Source: Eubacteriales bacterium
GTDB lineage: Bacteria > Bacillota > Clostridia > Oscillospirales > Oscillospiraceae
Direction: 5' to 3'
DNA length: 64,000 nt
NCBI GenBank assembly: GCA_030536255.1
Contig: JAUNQI010000004.1
Span: 46,210 to 110,209, forward strand
The position numbers and the translations under genes were made by a program. Of this stretch, positions 9,382-15,519 are shown piece after piece; the stretch's first letter is position 1; each line of letters opens with the position of its first letter. The notes below the pieces were generated by a model that saw only the letters and a list, made by a program, of their open reading frames with translations, was not told where the DNA came from and did not search any database.

Positions 9382-9582
9382 CGTTCTTTGTCGTTCTCTC
9401 TGCAAAAAACGCAGATACTCAGAATATTTTGTCCGCCATGCTCGGTCAGGAAGCGGTCACAAAAAGAAGTTACACGGGGTATCGCTGATGTCCAGCGGGA
9501 CAAAAAATATTACAACAGAAGCGCGCAGATGGCAATAAAAGACGGCTACAACCGAATGAGGAGTAAAGGATAATTACATCAT

Positions 9583-9927
9583 TTACACACTTTTATCCGT
9601 GATAGGCTCCTGATCATTGTCTTCTGACTTCTCACCGTCATCTTTCATGTTGACCGCAACGGCAGCAGCAATCTCTGGAAATCTCCCCGTAATGGAACCG
9701 TAGGAATCCTTTTCGTGGGGGATCAGGCAGCTGATGCAGCTTTTTATGCCCTTTTCGGTGACTGTGTAGTGCCCTCCGCATTGATTTCCCAGAGAATAGA
9801 GCGGGCAGAAGCAGAAGAGGCAGTTAAAGCTTTCTGGATCCGCACCTTTGTGGCAGGGGAAGCATTCGCATTCCTTGTTCTGATAGAAGGCATAATGTTT
9901 TCCATGCCAGTTGTTTTTATCTTTCAT
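9583..9927 (-). CDS. Cysteine-rich small-domain protein (zf-like), cobalamin-associated
   Basis: A 114-residue protein with eleven cysteines, ten of them in the first 70 residues ('ECECFPCHKG', 'NCLFCFCPLY', 'QCGGHYT', 'SCISCLIPH'). This pattern fits the cysteine-rich small domain (Pfam zf-like) often encoded beside or fused to cobalamin biosynthesis genes; metal binding is likely but the function is unknown. It is intact, with a GAGGGAAA ribosome site before the ATG, and is the last gene of the island's minus-strand cob operon. The C-terminal ~40 residues are acidic and unstructured. Confidence 0.72.
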   Translation of the reverse strand: MKDKNNWHGKHYAFYQNKECECFPCHKGADPESFNCLFCFCPLYSLGNQCGGHYTVTEKGIKSCISCLIPHEKDSYGSITGRFPEIAAAVAVNMKDDGEKSEDNDQEPITDKSV

Positions 9928-10141
9928 ATGTTTCCCTCACTGTGCCTCCGGCTATGCTGCAGATTCTGCCTGTCATGCCGATGCACCAGCCCTCCACCCA
10001 TTCCTGTAAGCAGGGTCATGCTCCATTTCATCCACAACAATCTTCCGCCCCGGAAAAAGGATGGCGGCCGTCTGTGCTGCCTATATAGCTCTTCTGAAGG
10101 TTTCCCGCCGTTGCCCCGTGACGGATCAGAAAAAGATTCAT
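9928..10141 (-). pseudogene. cobC: cobC remnant (alpha-ribazole phosphatase-like)
   Basis: The start codon overlaps the preceding cobU-like stop as ATGA, and the first ~24 codons read MNLFLIRHGATAGNLQKSYI, the RHG active-site segment of histidine phosphatases such as alpha-ribazole phosphatase. The frame stops after 37 residues. A shifted frame downstream gives 'FPGRKIVVDEMEHDPAYRN', resembling scattered middle parts of the same family. The ~200-residue gene has therefore collapsed to about 200 bases by deletion and frameshift, with no room for the second catalytic half. It is not expected to work. Confidence 0.65.
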
Positions 10142-10506
10142 ATTTTTCTGATCCCGGGTGCTTCTCCTTTGATGACCTGCGGGATCCCGCACACCATGCG
10201 GACAACAGCATCCGCCTCCCGGGCCAGCAGGATGCAAAGCCTCCCGGTCGCCTCCCTGCCGACCCTCTCGCTGTAAAGGGCGGGAATAACGCCGCTGCCT
10301 ACCTCACTGCAGATGACCACTTCTTTTTTCAGCGCATCCGCGAGGAGCCCATCAGTGCCCTCTGGGTCAGCAAAGACCAGTTTTTCCAGATGATACAGCA
10401 CCGGCTTGTCGCCCGTTATGCTGCAGCTCAGCTCTTCGTCGCGATAGCCCAGACTTTTCACATATTCCCGTTTCCCCGAGCCTTCGCTTCCAACAACAAG
10501 GATCAT
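10138..10506 (-). CDS. Short CobU-like adenosylcobinamide kinase/guanylyltransferase paralogue
   Basis: A 122-residue protein with a P-loop-like N-terminus (MILVVGSEGSGKREY) and a C-terminal half matching CobU: 'CSEVGSGVIPALYSER', 'GREATGRLCILLA' and 'VVRMVCGIPQVIKG'. It is about two thirds the length of the full CobU encoded upstream, lacking the middle with the guanylylated His segment, so kinase-only or regulatory roles are possible. The start is uncertain: ATGs at 10506 and 10515 and a further one at 10542 lie in frame, none with a strong ribosome site; 10506 fits the family N-terminus. It ends in an ATGA overlap with the cobC remnant. Confidence 0.7.
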   Translation of the reverse strand: MILVVGSEGSGKREYVKSLGYRDEELSCSITGDKPVLYHLEKLVFADPEGTDGLLADALKKEVVICSEVGSGVIPALYSERVGREATGRLCILLAREADAVVRMVCGIPQVIKGEAPGIRKI

Positions 10507-10560
10507 AGCAATCATCCATTCTGCCGCTTCGCGCCGGCACAAATAGTTTGAAAATATTTC

Positions 10561-10593
10561 ATCTTATCATGCGAAGAAGTGAAATGATAAGAT
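10561..10593. other. Stem-loop between the cobS remnant and the short cobU-like gene
   Basis: Perfect 10-bp inverted repeat (ATCTTATCAT / ATGATAAGAT). On the plus strand it is followed by AATTGTTTTTT, so it resembles a plus-strand terminator although no plus-strand gene precedes it. The surrounding ~90 bases are A+T-rich, unlike the rest of the island. Confidence 0.5.
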
Positions 10594-10634
10594 AATTGTT
10601 TTTTAATATTCATAGTGTGGAAGAAACTTTCACA

Positions 10635-10889
10635 CTAGCCTCCTGTTCTCTCGGCCAGCACGCAAAGAAGCAGCTCCGTCAACTCAGTTATTGCATTCAG
10701 GTAACCTGCCAGATCGCCGGACATGACGTCAAACTGCTTCACAGCGAGTCTGCGTGTGCCGAAGAAGCCCACCAGCGGCAACGCGCAGAGAATATAACAC
10801 ATGTTTTCTTTTGCTCAGTCTGCCCGGGGAGCCGGAAACACAGAGAACATGGAAAACGACAGGTATATGGAATTCCATAAAGTTTTCAT
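10635..10889 (-). pseudogene. cobS: cobS remnant with internal deletion and premature stop
   Basis: Eighty-five codons in one frame join the N-terminus of adenosylcobinamide-GDP ribazoletransferase (MKTLWNSIYLSFSMFSVFPA) to its C-terminus (VMSGDLAGYLNAITELTELL). About two thirds of the usual ~250 residues, including the catalytic middle, are missing. A TGA replaces an expected Trp codon at codon 25. The start ATG overlaps the cobU stop as ATGA, showing former translational coupling. The final step of the nucleotide loop pathway cannot be performed by this gene. Confidence 0.75.
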
Positions 10890-11407
10890 TCCGGCAGCGT
10901 TCCTTTCAGCACCAGAGGGATCCCGCACACCAGCTCGCACACTGTGTCGGCCTTCTCCGCCAGAGCGGCGTTGATGCTGCCCATGGCTTTGATATATGCG
11001 CGGGTCCCTTCATTGTAATCCAGCGCATCCGCGCCCACATCGTTTGTTATGACCACCAGATTATTGCACTGCGCCGCCAGCGCCATTGTCCCTCTGATGA
11101 CCGCCTCGCAGGGATCACAAAACGTGCTGTTGTCGTCAAACATTTCGTTGGCAGTCAGGTTGCAGATACATTCCAGCAGGGCGGTGCCTCTCCCAGGCAG
11201 GGTCAGCTCATCAAGCGCGGTATATTTTTCAATGGTCTCAAACCCCTTTCCCCGGCGGAGCGTCCTGTGCCTCCTGATCCGTTCTTCCCCCTCGGCTCCG
11301 TAGGGCTTCATAGCCGCGATGTAATACCGAGGGAGTGGCAGAGAAGTGCAAAGGCTCTCCGCAAAGGCGCTCTTTCCGCAGGCAGAGCCGCCTGTAAGAA
11401 GGATCAT
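10886..11407 (-). CDS. cobU: CobU: adenosylcobinamide kinase / adenosylcobinamide-phosphate guanylyltransferase
   Basis: Bifunctional enzyme of corrinoid salvage that phosphorylates adenosylcobinamide and then transfers GMP to give adenosylcobinamide-GDP. At 173 residues it is full length. Walker A is GGSACGKS (residues 6-13), the RHRTLRRGKGFETIE segment holds the expected guanylylation His, and 'VCGIPLVLKG' closes the fold. The ATG at 11407 overlaps the cobT-remnant stop by one base; a GTG one codon upstream is also possible. It is the only full-length intact nucleotide-loop enzyme in the island, flanked by broken cobT and cobS. Confidence 0.85.
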   Translation of the reverse strand: MILLTGGSACGKSAFAESLCTSLPLPRYYIAAMKPYGAEGEERIRRHRTLRRGKGFETIEKYTALDELTLPGRGTALLECICNLTANEMFDDNSTFCDPCEAVIRGTMALAAQCNNLVVITNDVGADALDYNEGTRAYIKAMGSINAALAEKADTVCELVCGIPLVLKGTLPE

Positions 11408-11610
11408 CACTGCCTGTCACCCCCAAGATCTTCATACTGCTTTACCCCTGCGGAGGAAAAGGCCGAGGAGCCGTTGTGTAATGCCTGTGCCATGTCAAGC
11501 AGCGGCAGCAGGCAGACTGCACCTATCCCTTCCCCCATCCTCATTCCGGCATAAATGACCGGCGTGATGCCCAGCCCCTTCCGGTTGATCTCAGAATAAT
11601 CCGAACGCAT
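11407..11610 (-). pseudogene. cobT: cobT remnant (C-terminal part of NaMN:DMB phosphoribosyltransferase)
   Basis: A 67-codon open frame with a good AGGAGG ribosome site. From residue 14 it reads ITPVIYAGMRMGEGIGAVCL, the C-terminal motif of CobT, whose GEG holds the catalytic Glu. CobT is normally ~350 residues, so nearly the whole nucleotide-binding body is absent. The preserved start, ribosome site and end fit an internal deletion. The frame is open and may be translated, but a fragment of this size should not catalyse lower-ligand activation. Confidence 0.7.
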
Positions 11611-11640
11611 TTTCTGTCCCTCCTGAACTTTCTTCCCGTC

Positions 11641-12411
11641 TCATCTGCTTGCTGTCCTGTCCCATTCGGAAAGCAGCTTTTTCATCCATTCCGCCACATC
11701 CATCCTGTAAACCTGATTCAGATGCTCCGCCGTCATAACTTCCTTCAGTCGGCCGGAGGAGACCGTTCTGCCGCGGTCGAGAAGAATGGCGTGCGACCCG
11801 TATGCTTTGGCAAGAGACAGGTCATGCACCACAGAGATCACGGCGCGCTCCGGGCGCTGAAGCCATTCGCGAATCAGCGAGAAGACCTGCTTCTGATATA
11901 CAAGGTCTAGATGGTTGGTGGGTTCATCCAGCAGAAGAAGCTGCGGATCCTGCGCCAGCACCTGGGCAAGGAAAGTTCTTTGCAGCTCCCCGCCGGAGAG
12001 CGTGAGCACAGACTGATGCCTCTGCCCGGTCATGCCGGTGAGCTCCAGCGCCTGCGCAACAGCCGCCTCGTTGTCTGTTCTCTTTTCCGCGAGGAAGCCT
12101 CTGGTGTGAGAATACCGCCCGAGGCGGATCACCTCCTCCACCGAGAAAGAATACCCGACAAAGTGATTCTGCGCCAGGATCCCGATCCGGGAGGCCCGGA
12201 GATCCGACTTCATGCTCCGAAGCGGCTCTCCCTGAAAGTAGATCTCCCCTGAATAAGGGGTCGTCTGCGCAATGGCGCTGAGGACGGTGGATTTTCCCGC
12301 TCCGTTGGGGCCCACCAGCATCAGCCACTGCCCCTCCTCCACGGAGAAGCTGAGCCCCTCCACAGCGGTAAAGTTGCCGTACCGTATCGTAAGGTCTTTT
12401 ACCTCCAGCAT
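11641..12411 (-). CDS. btuD: Cobalamin-type ABC transporter ATPase (BtuD/FepC-like)
   Basis: ATPase of the FecCD-type importer, 256 residues. Walker A GPNGAGKST, signature LSGGELQR and Walker B LLLLDEPTNHLD are intact. The open frame reaches 12456, but ATG 12411 (MLEVKDLTIRYG) matches the family start, has a GGGGCGG site, and begins one base beyond the permease stop. Siderophore and cobalamin importers share this ATPase type. The B12 riboswitch upstream and the cob genes downstream point to cobalamin or cobinamide. Confidence 0.88.
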   Translation of the reverse strand: MLEVKDLTIRYGNFTAVEGLSFSVEEGQWLMLVGPNGAGKSTVLSAIAQTTPYSGEIYFQGEPLRSMKSDLRASRIGILAQNHFVGYSFSVEEVIRLGRYSHTRGFLAEKRTDNEAAVAQALELTGMTGQRHQSVLTLSGGELQRTFLAQVLAQDPQLLLLDEPTNHLDLVYQKQVFSLIREWLQRPERAVISVVHDLSLAKAYGSHAILLDRGRTVSSGRLKEVMTAEHLNQVYRMDVAEWMKKLLSEWDRTASR

Positions 12412-12412
12412 T

Positions 12413-13441
12413 TCACCGCCCCTTTCTTGTTTTATAGAAAATAAAGATAAACACAACGGCGCCTACGATGCTCGTGACAACACCGATTGGCAGCTCGCGG
12501 GGGCTGAGCAGTGTCCTTGCCGCAAGATCGGCAAGCATCAGGAATATTGCCCCTGAAAAGAGGGAAAGCGGCAGCAGACGCCGGTGGTTCGGCCCTGTGA
12601 TCATCCTGACCATGTGGGGCGTCACCAGGCCCACGAAGCTGATTGTGCCGCCGATGGCGACACAGACCCCAATCAGCACCGAAACTGTGATCAGCACCGT
12701 CAGCTTGACCCGGCGGACGCTTACCCCAATGTGAGCGGCATTCTCCTCACCGACGGCGAAGGCATTCAGCTCCTCGGCAAGGGAGAGAAGAACGGACGTG
12801 CATATGGTCAGAACCGCGCCTAACACCCCCGCGTTCATATAAGAAGAGCCTTGCAGGCTGCCCATGGTCCAGAATGTGATATGCTGCACCCTGTCCGCGG
12901 AAAAAGTGATAATGATGTTCATGAGGCTGGACACGAACATTGAGAAGATCACGCCGATCAGTATGATCGTGTTGGTGGAGAGTGAGCTGTCCAGCTTCCA
13001 TGCAAGGCTCAGGATCAGCAGCAGAGAGAGAAAAGCGAAAAGAACTGCCATCACGACAGTGCCGGCAAAGGGCAGGGAAGGAAAGGTGATCCCGAAGGCG
13101 ATGGAAATGACCGCTCCCAGAGAAGCCCCGGAGGAAACGCCCAGTGTGGAGCCGTCTGCCAGCGGATTCTTCAGCAGTCCCTGCATGGCAGCTCCAGCCA
13201 GAGAGAGCGCTGCGCCGCTCAGTGCCACGCACAGCACTCTCGGCAGTCTGACCGAGAGGATGATGGAAGCGTTCAGCCCTTCCTCCTGCGGTGTACCGGA
13301 AAAAACATCTCTGAGTACCCTCAGCGTATCGGCAAGCGGGATATTTACGCTGCCGATGCAAACGCACAGGCACAGTGCTGCCCCCAGAAGCGCAGTCATA
13401 ACGATATATGCAGTTGTGGGCAGATGATCTTTCCGTTGCAT
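12413..13441 (-). CDS. btuC: Cobalamin-type ABC transporter permease (BtuC/FecCD family)
   Basis: Inner-membrane permease of 342 residues with about ten hydrophobic segments and the FecCD landmarks 'PRVLCVALSGAALSLAGAAMQ', 'NPLADGSTLGVSSGASLGA' and 'GTISFVGLVTPHMVRM'. The open frame extends to 13498, but ATG 13441 (MQRKDHLPTTAY) has a GGGAGG ribosome site and gives the usual length. It lies between the binding protein and ATPase genes of the island operon. Confidence 0.9.
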   Translation of the reverse strand: MQRKDHLPTTAYIVMTALLGAALCLCVCIGSVNIPLADTLRVLRDVFSGTPQEEGLNASIILSVRLPRVLCVALSGAALSLAGAAMQGLLKNPLADGSTLGVSSGASLGAVISIAFGITFPSLPFAGTVVMAVLFAFLSLLLILSLAWKLDSSLSTNTIILIGVIFSMFVSSLMNIIITFSADRVQHITFWTMGSLQGSSYMNAGVLGAVLTICTSVLLSLAEELNAFAVGEENAAHIGVSVRRVKLTVLITVSVLIGVCVAIGGTISFVGLVTPHMVRMITGPNHRRLLPLSLFSGAIFLMLADLAARTLLSPRELPIGVVTSIVGAVVFIFIFYKTRKGR

Positions 13442-13470
13442 CGAGGAAGCCTCCCAGCAATAATATTGAA

Positions 13471-13508
13471 TTGGGAAACGGGGGATCTGTGCTTCCACCG
13501 TTTCCCAA
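13471..13508 (-). other. Intercistronic stem-loop between btuF-like and btuC-like genes
   Basis: Perfect 11-bp inverted repeat (TTGGGAAACGG / CCGTTTCCCAA) in the 81-base gap after the binding-protein stop. No T run follows on the minus strand, so it is more likely an mRNA-stabilising or partial attenuating hairpin that favours the binding protein than a full terminator. Confidence 0.6.
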
Positions 13509-13522
13509 AAGTCTGCAAACAG

Positions 13523-14440
13523 TTACGCGGCAGCCGCAGCGTTTACGAACCCGTCAACAAAGTCATACAGCATGCGGGCACCTTCTGCAAGGCGAGGTGC
13601 CGGGCGGGACAGCTCATTATCCTGCAGGTTCAGAATTGCTCCGTTCCGCACAGCTGTCACATTTTTCCAGCCGGCACGGCCGAGTATTTCCTCCTCGGGC
13701 GTGGGGCCTTCCCCGTAATACATGGTGATCGTCATGATATAATCCGGGTTGCGTTCAAGTACCTGCTCCTCTGAGATCTCGGCCCAGCCATCCACGTCAT
13801 CAAAGCAGTTTTTCAGTCCCATCATTTCAGCGACTTCATTCATGAAGGTTCCCTTTCCTGCGGTCCAGAGACCCCACTCCAGGGGAGAGACCTCAAAATA
13901 GATCGTCTGGCCCTTGGTGAAGGCGTCATCACAGATCTCAGCGAAAGCGGTCTTCATGCTGTCGATGACAGCGGCGGCTTCCTCAGTTTTCCCTGTAAGG
14001 GTGCCGATCATTTCAATGGCGGTGTATACGCCGGCAATATCCTGCGCGTCACTTACCACAACACGGACGCCCGCTGCCTCCAGCTGGGCCACCTGCTCCT
14101 CCGTCTGAGCCATAGTGCTCATGATCAGCACCTGGGGATGAAGTGCGAGGATCTGCTCAATATTGGTGTCATAGCCGGACTGCACCGAGGGAACCTCAAA
14201 AACCTCCATTGGATAGTCGCAGTATTCTCCGCGGCCTACCAGAAGATCCCCTGCGCCGAGCGCATAGAGAATTTCACAGTCAGAAGCGGTGAGAGCAACG
14301 ATTCTTGATGCCGGCTCCTCCAGTGTGATCTCGTGGCCGGTCATATCCCTCACCGTGACTGCGGGCGTGTCTGCAAGGCTGCAGGGGCAAAGCGTAAAGA
14401 GCATCAGTGCGGAGAGAATCAGGGGAATTGCTTTTTTCAT
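13523..14440 (-). CDS. btuF: Cobalamin-type ABC solute-binding protein (BtuF/FecB-like)
   Basis: Exported binding protein of 305 residues, PF01497-type. It has a signal peptide (MKKAIPLILSALMLFTLCPC, then SLADTPA) without a clear lipobox, followed by 'RIVALTASDCEILYALGAGD', a helical backbone linker, and 'HPQVLIMSTMAQTEEQVAQL'. The open frame starts at 14452, but ATG 14440 is preceded by GGAGGAAG. It is the first intact gene behind the cobalamin riboswitch, which is the main evidence that it binds a corrinoid rather than a siderophore or heme. Confidence 0.87.
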   Translation of the reverse strand: MKKAIPLILSALMLFTLCPCSLADTPAVTVRDMTGHEITLEEPASRIVALTASDCEILYALGAGDLLVGRGEYCDYPMEVFEVPSVQSGYDTNIEQILALHPQVLIMSTMAQTEEQVAQLEAAGVRVVVSDAQDIAGVYTAIEMIGTLTGKTEEAAAVIDSMKTAFAEICDDAFTKGQTIYFEVSPLEWGLWTAGKGTFMNEVAEMMGLKNCFDDVDGWAEISEEQVLERNPDYIMTITMYYGEGPTPEEEILGRAGWKNVTAVRNGAILNLQDNELSRPAPRLAEGARMLYDFVDGFVNAAAAA

Positions 14441-14509
14441 AACTTCCTCCATAAAAAATATATTTTATTTTCTGCAGCGCAGAAAATAAGCAGACGGCTG
14501 CATCAGCCG

Positions 14510-14684
14510 TTATGCTTTCCGGTTGAGCACCTGATATACAAATCCCATATTCAAGTCGCGGAGGATCTGTTGCGACGTCACCGCCTTTGTTGCTTTCCGT
14601 GGCGTGCCAAGGGGAATTGGTGCTGAAGGAAAAATTCAGCGCAATATCTGTCCCGTAAATATCTCCTCCGTGAGGGTTTTGCAT
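14510..14684 (-). pseudogene. cobD: cobD remnant (threonine-phosphate decarboxylase N-terminus)
   Basis: First gene position behind the riboswitch. ATG 14684 starts MQNPHGGDIYGTDIALNFSF, matching the HGGDIY...DFS...NPLG N-terminus of CobD, the PLP enzyme that makes the aminopropanol phosphate linker. A frameshift follows at 'STN'; the shifted frame continues 'IPLGTPRKATKAV' and stops at 14510. Only about 55 of ~360 residues remain, without the PLP-binding Lys. An ATG at 14689 in another frame gives only 17 codons. Confidence 0.62.
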
Positions 14685-14773
14685 TCCATAAAATATGATT
14701 GACCCTTTACCTCGTGAAGATCAACCTGACGGCGCAGCTCATCAGCAATGCGAGAACTGCCAAATGAACAAAC

Positions 14774-14803
14774 AAAAAAGCACAGCAGTAATAACTGCTG
14801 TGC
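14774..14803 (-). terminator. Riboswitch-linked terminator
   Basis: Perfect 10-bp stem (GCACAGCAGT / ACTGCTGTGC) with a 4-base loop, followed on the minus strand by TTTTTT. It lies about 95 bases downstream of the B12 aptamer and before the first coding remnant, so transcription attenuation on cobalamin binding is the simplest model. Confidence 0.88.
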
Positions 14804-14896
14804 CCGTATTCCACAACACACCCGCAATAAGCGGGACTTCGCCCTCTTCCTGCAGCTCTTTCCCCTGCTCCAATACCGGGAGACAGGATGATCACA

Positions 14897-15073
14897 CCTT
14901 GAGCAGGTCTCCTGGCTGATGCGTTGGCAGCTGTGCGCTTCCTTCTCGGGTCGGCCCCAATGGATGACATTCCGTCTCGCGCATAGCCTGAGCAAATACA
15001 GTGGCGGTACCGTTCCGGATTCTGACCGGATTCCCTATTATCCCGGACTCATAAGCGCTCCGGGCACTCAAGG
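14897..15073 (-). promoter_or_regulatory. Cobalamin riboswitch
   Basis: Adenosylcobalamin-sensing leader on the minus strand. Seen: the B12 box AGCCAGGAGACCTGC (14903-14917), the GGTACCGCCACTG core element near 15000, a conserved GGGAATCCGG stretch, and a P1 stem whose strands CCTTGAG and CTCAAGG lie at 15067-15073 and 14897-14903. With the downstream terminator it should repress the BtuFCD/cob operon when cobalamin is plentiful. Confidence 0.95.
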
Positions 15074-15088
15074 CTCTATTCTTTTTTT

Positions 15089-15117
15089 ATCATACTCTCC
15101 TGTGGCAGGAAAGTCAA
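15089..15117 (-). promoter_or_regulatory. Promoter of the island's cobalamin operon
   Basis: Minus-strand TTGACT (15112-15117) and TATGAT (15089-15094) with exact 17-base spacing, ending about 15 bases before the riboswitch P1 stem. Confidence 0.82.
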
Positions 15118-15184
15118 CACTGCAGGGCGAGGTTTAAAAATGCAGTAATAAAGCGCACCAAAGAAAATGGGTAGCATGATGCGC

Positions 15185-15227
15185 ACCCTTACCGCCTGAT
15201 TTACGTTAAGGGTAAATTAAGGGTAAA
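15185..15227. repeat. Short repeats beside the right attachment site
   Basis: TAAGGGTAAA occurs twice in tandem with 11-base period (15207-15216, 15218-15227), and GTAAGGGT occurs inverted at 15185-15192. Such repeats next to an integration core resemble arm-type recombinase or excisionase sites. The rest of 15118-15243 holds no gene that I can see. Confidence 0.4.
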
Positions 15228-15244
15228 AAGGGAAAAGGGCAACA

Positions 15245-15280
15245 AAAAAGCTCCAAATCCTAAGGATTTAGGGCTTTTTT
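15245..15280 (-). terminator. Terminator directly after tRNA-Val
   Basis: Imperfect hairpin around the CCAAATCC / GGATTT arms with flanking A and T runs, immediately behind the encoded CCA of tRNA-Val on the minus strand. It appears to have come with the island. Confidence 0.8.
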
Positions 15281-15356
15281 TGGTGGACGATACAAGACTC
15301 GAACTTGTGACCTCCCGCACGTCAAGCGGATGCGCTACCAGCTGCGCTAATCGTCC
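15281..15356 (-). tRNA. tRNA-Val (anticodon GAC)
   Basis: Complete cloverleaf on the minus strand: acceptor GGACGAT/ATCGTCC, D arm GCGC/GCGC, anticodon arm TCCGC-TTGACGT-GCGGG with anticodon GAC, T arm ACAAG-TTCGAGT-CTTGT, discriminator A, and CCA encoded. The encoded CCA is notable because the tRNA-Ser and tRNA-Gln genes here lack it, and the duplicated fragment at 9147 is not followed by it. This fits a 3' end supplied by the island. Confidence 0.96.
15284..15303 (-). repeat. Right attachment-site repeat inside tRNA-Val
   Basis: The 20-bp direct repeat partner of 9147-9166; it covers the T loop, T stem 3' strand, acceptor 3' strand and discriminator base of tRNA-Val. Confidence 0.85.
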
Positions 15357-15383
15357 ATACACTATTAACTTCAAGCAAAGCGT

Positions 15384-15412
15384 ATTTTACACGAAGTGAA
15401 GTTCAATGTCAA
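15384..15412 (-). promoter_or_regulatory. tRNA-Val promoter
   Basis: Minus-strand TTGACA (15407-15412) and TAAAAT (15384-15389) with 17-base spacing, about 28 bases upstream of the tRNA 5' end. Confidence 0.85.
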
Positions 15413-15519
15413 GTGTTTTTTGCGCATTATGATTGATTGTTTATTTATTTGTTTTTTTCCTGAGGTATGATATAATAACTTTAAATATATTTTGACTTTT
15501 ATGGAAGAGAGTTCACTGA

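Larger units (their letters stand above)
9147..15303. mobile_element. 6.1-kb cobalamin island integrated in tRNA-Val(GAC)
   Basis: The segment between the two 20-bp tRNA-derived repeats differs from its flanks in visibly higher G+C and in content: nearly all genes concern B12 uptake or nucleotide-loop assembly, all on the minus strand under one riboswitch. The tRNA is intact at the right end and followed by an encoded CCA and a second terminator, as expected when an incoming element restores the gene. Between 9167 and 9582 lies only a broken XRE-type regulator plus unrecognised sequence. No integrase is recognisable, so the element is probably immobile. Boundaries rest on the repeats; the mechanism is inferred. 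Confidence 0.75.

Noticed and set aside
9715..10551. 278-residue plus-strand open frame across the cob cluster
   Set aside because: It is antisense to the Cys-rich, cobC-remnant and cobU-like genes, has Pro/Ser-rich shadow composition and no ribosome site; high G+C makes such frames common.
10869..10889. TGA read as Trp in cobS (alternative code)
   Set aside because: All other genes use TGG for Trp and TGA as stop, and cobS also has a large internal deletion, so it is simply a pseudogene.
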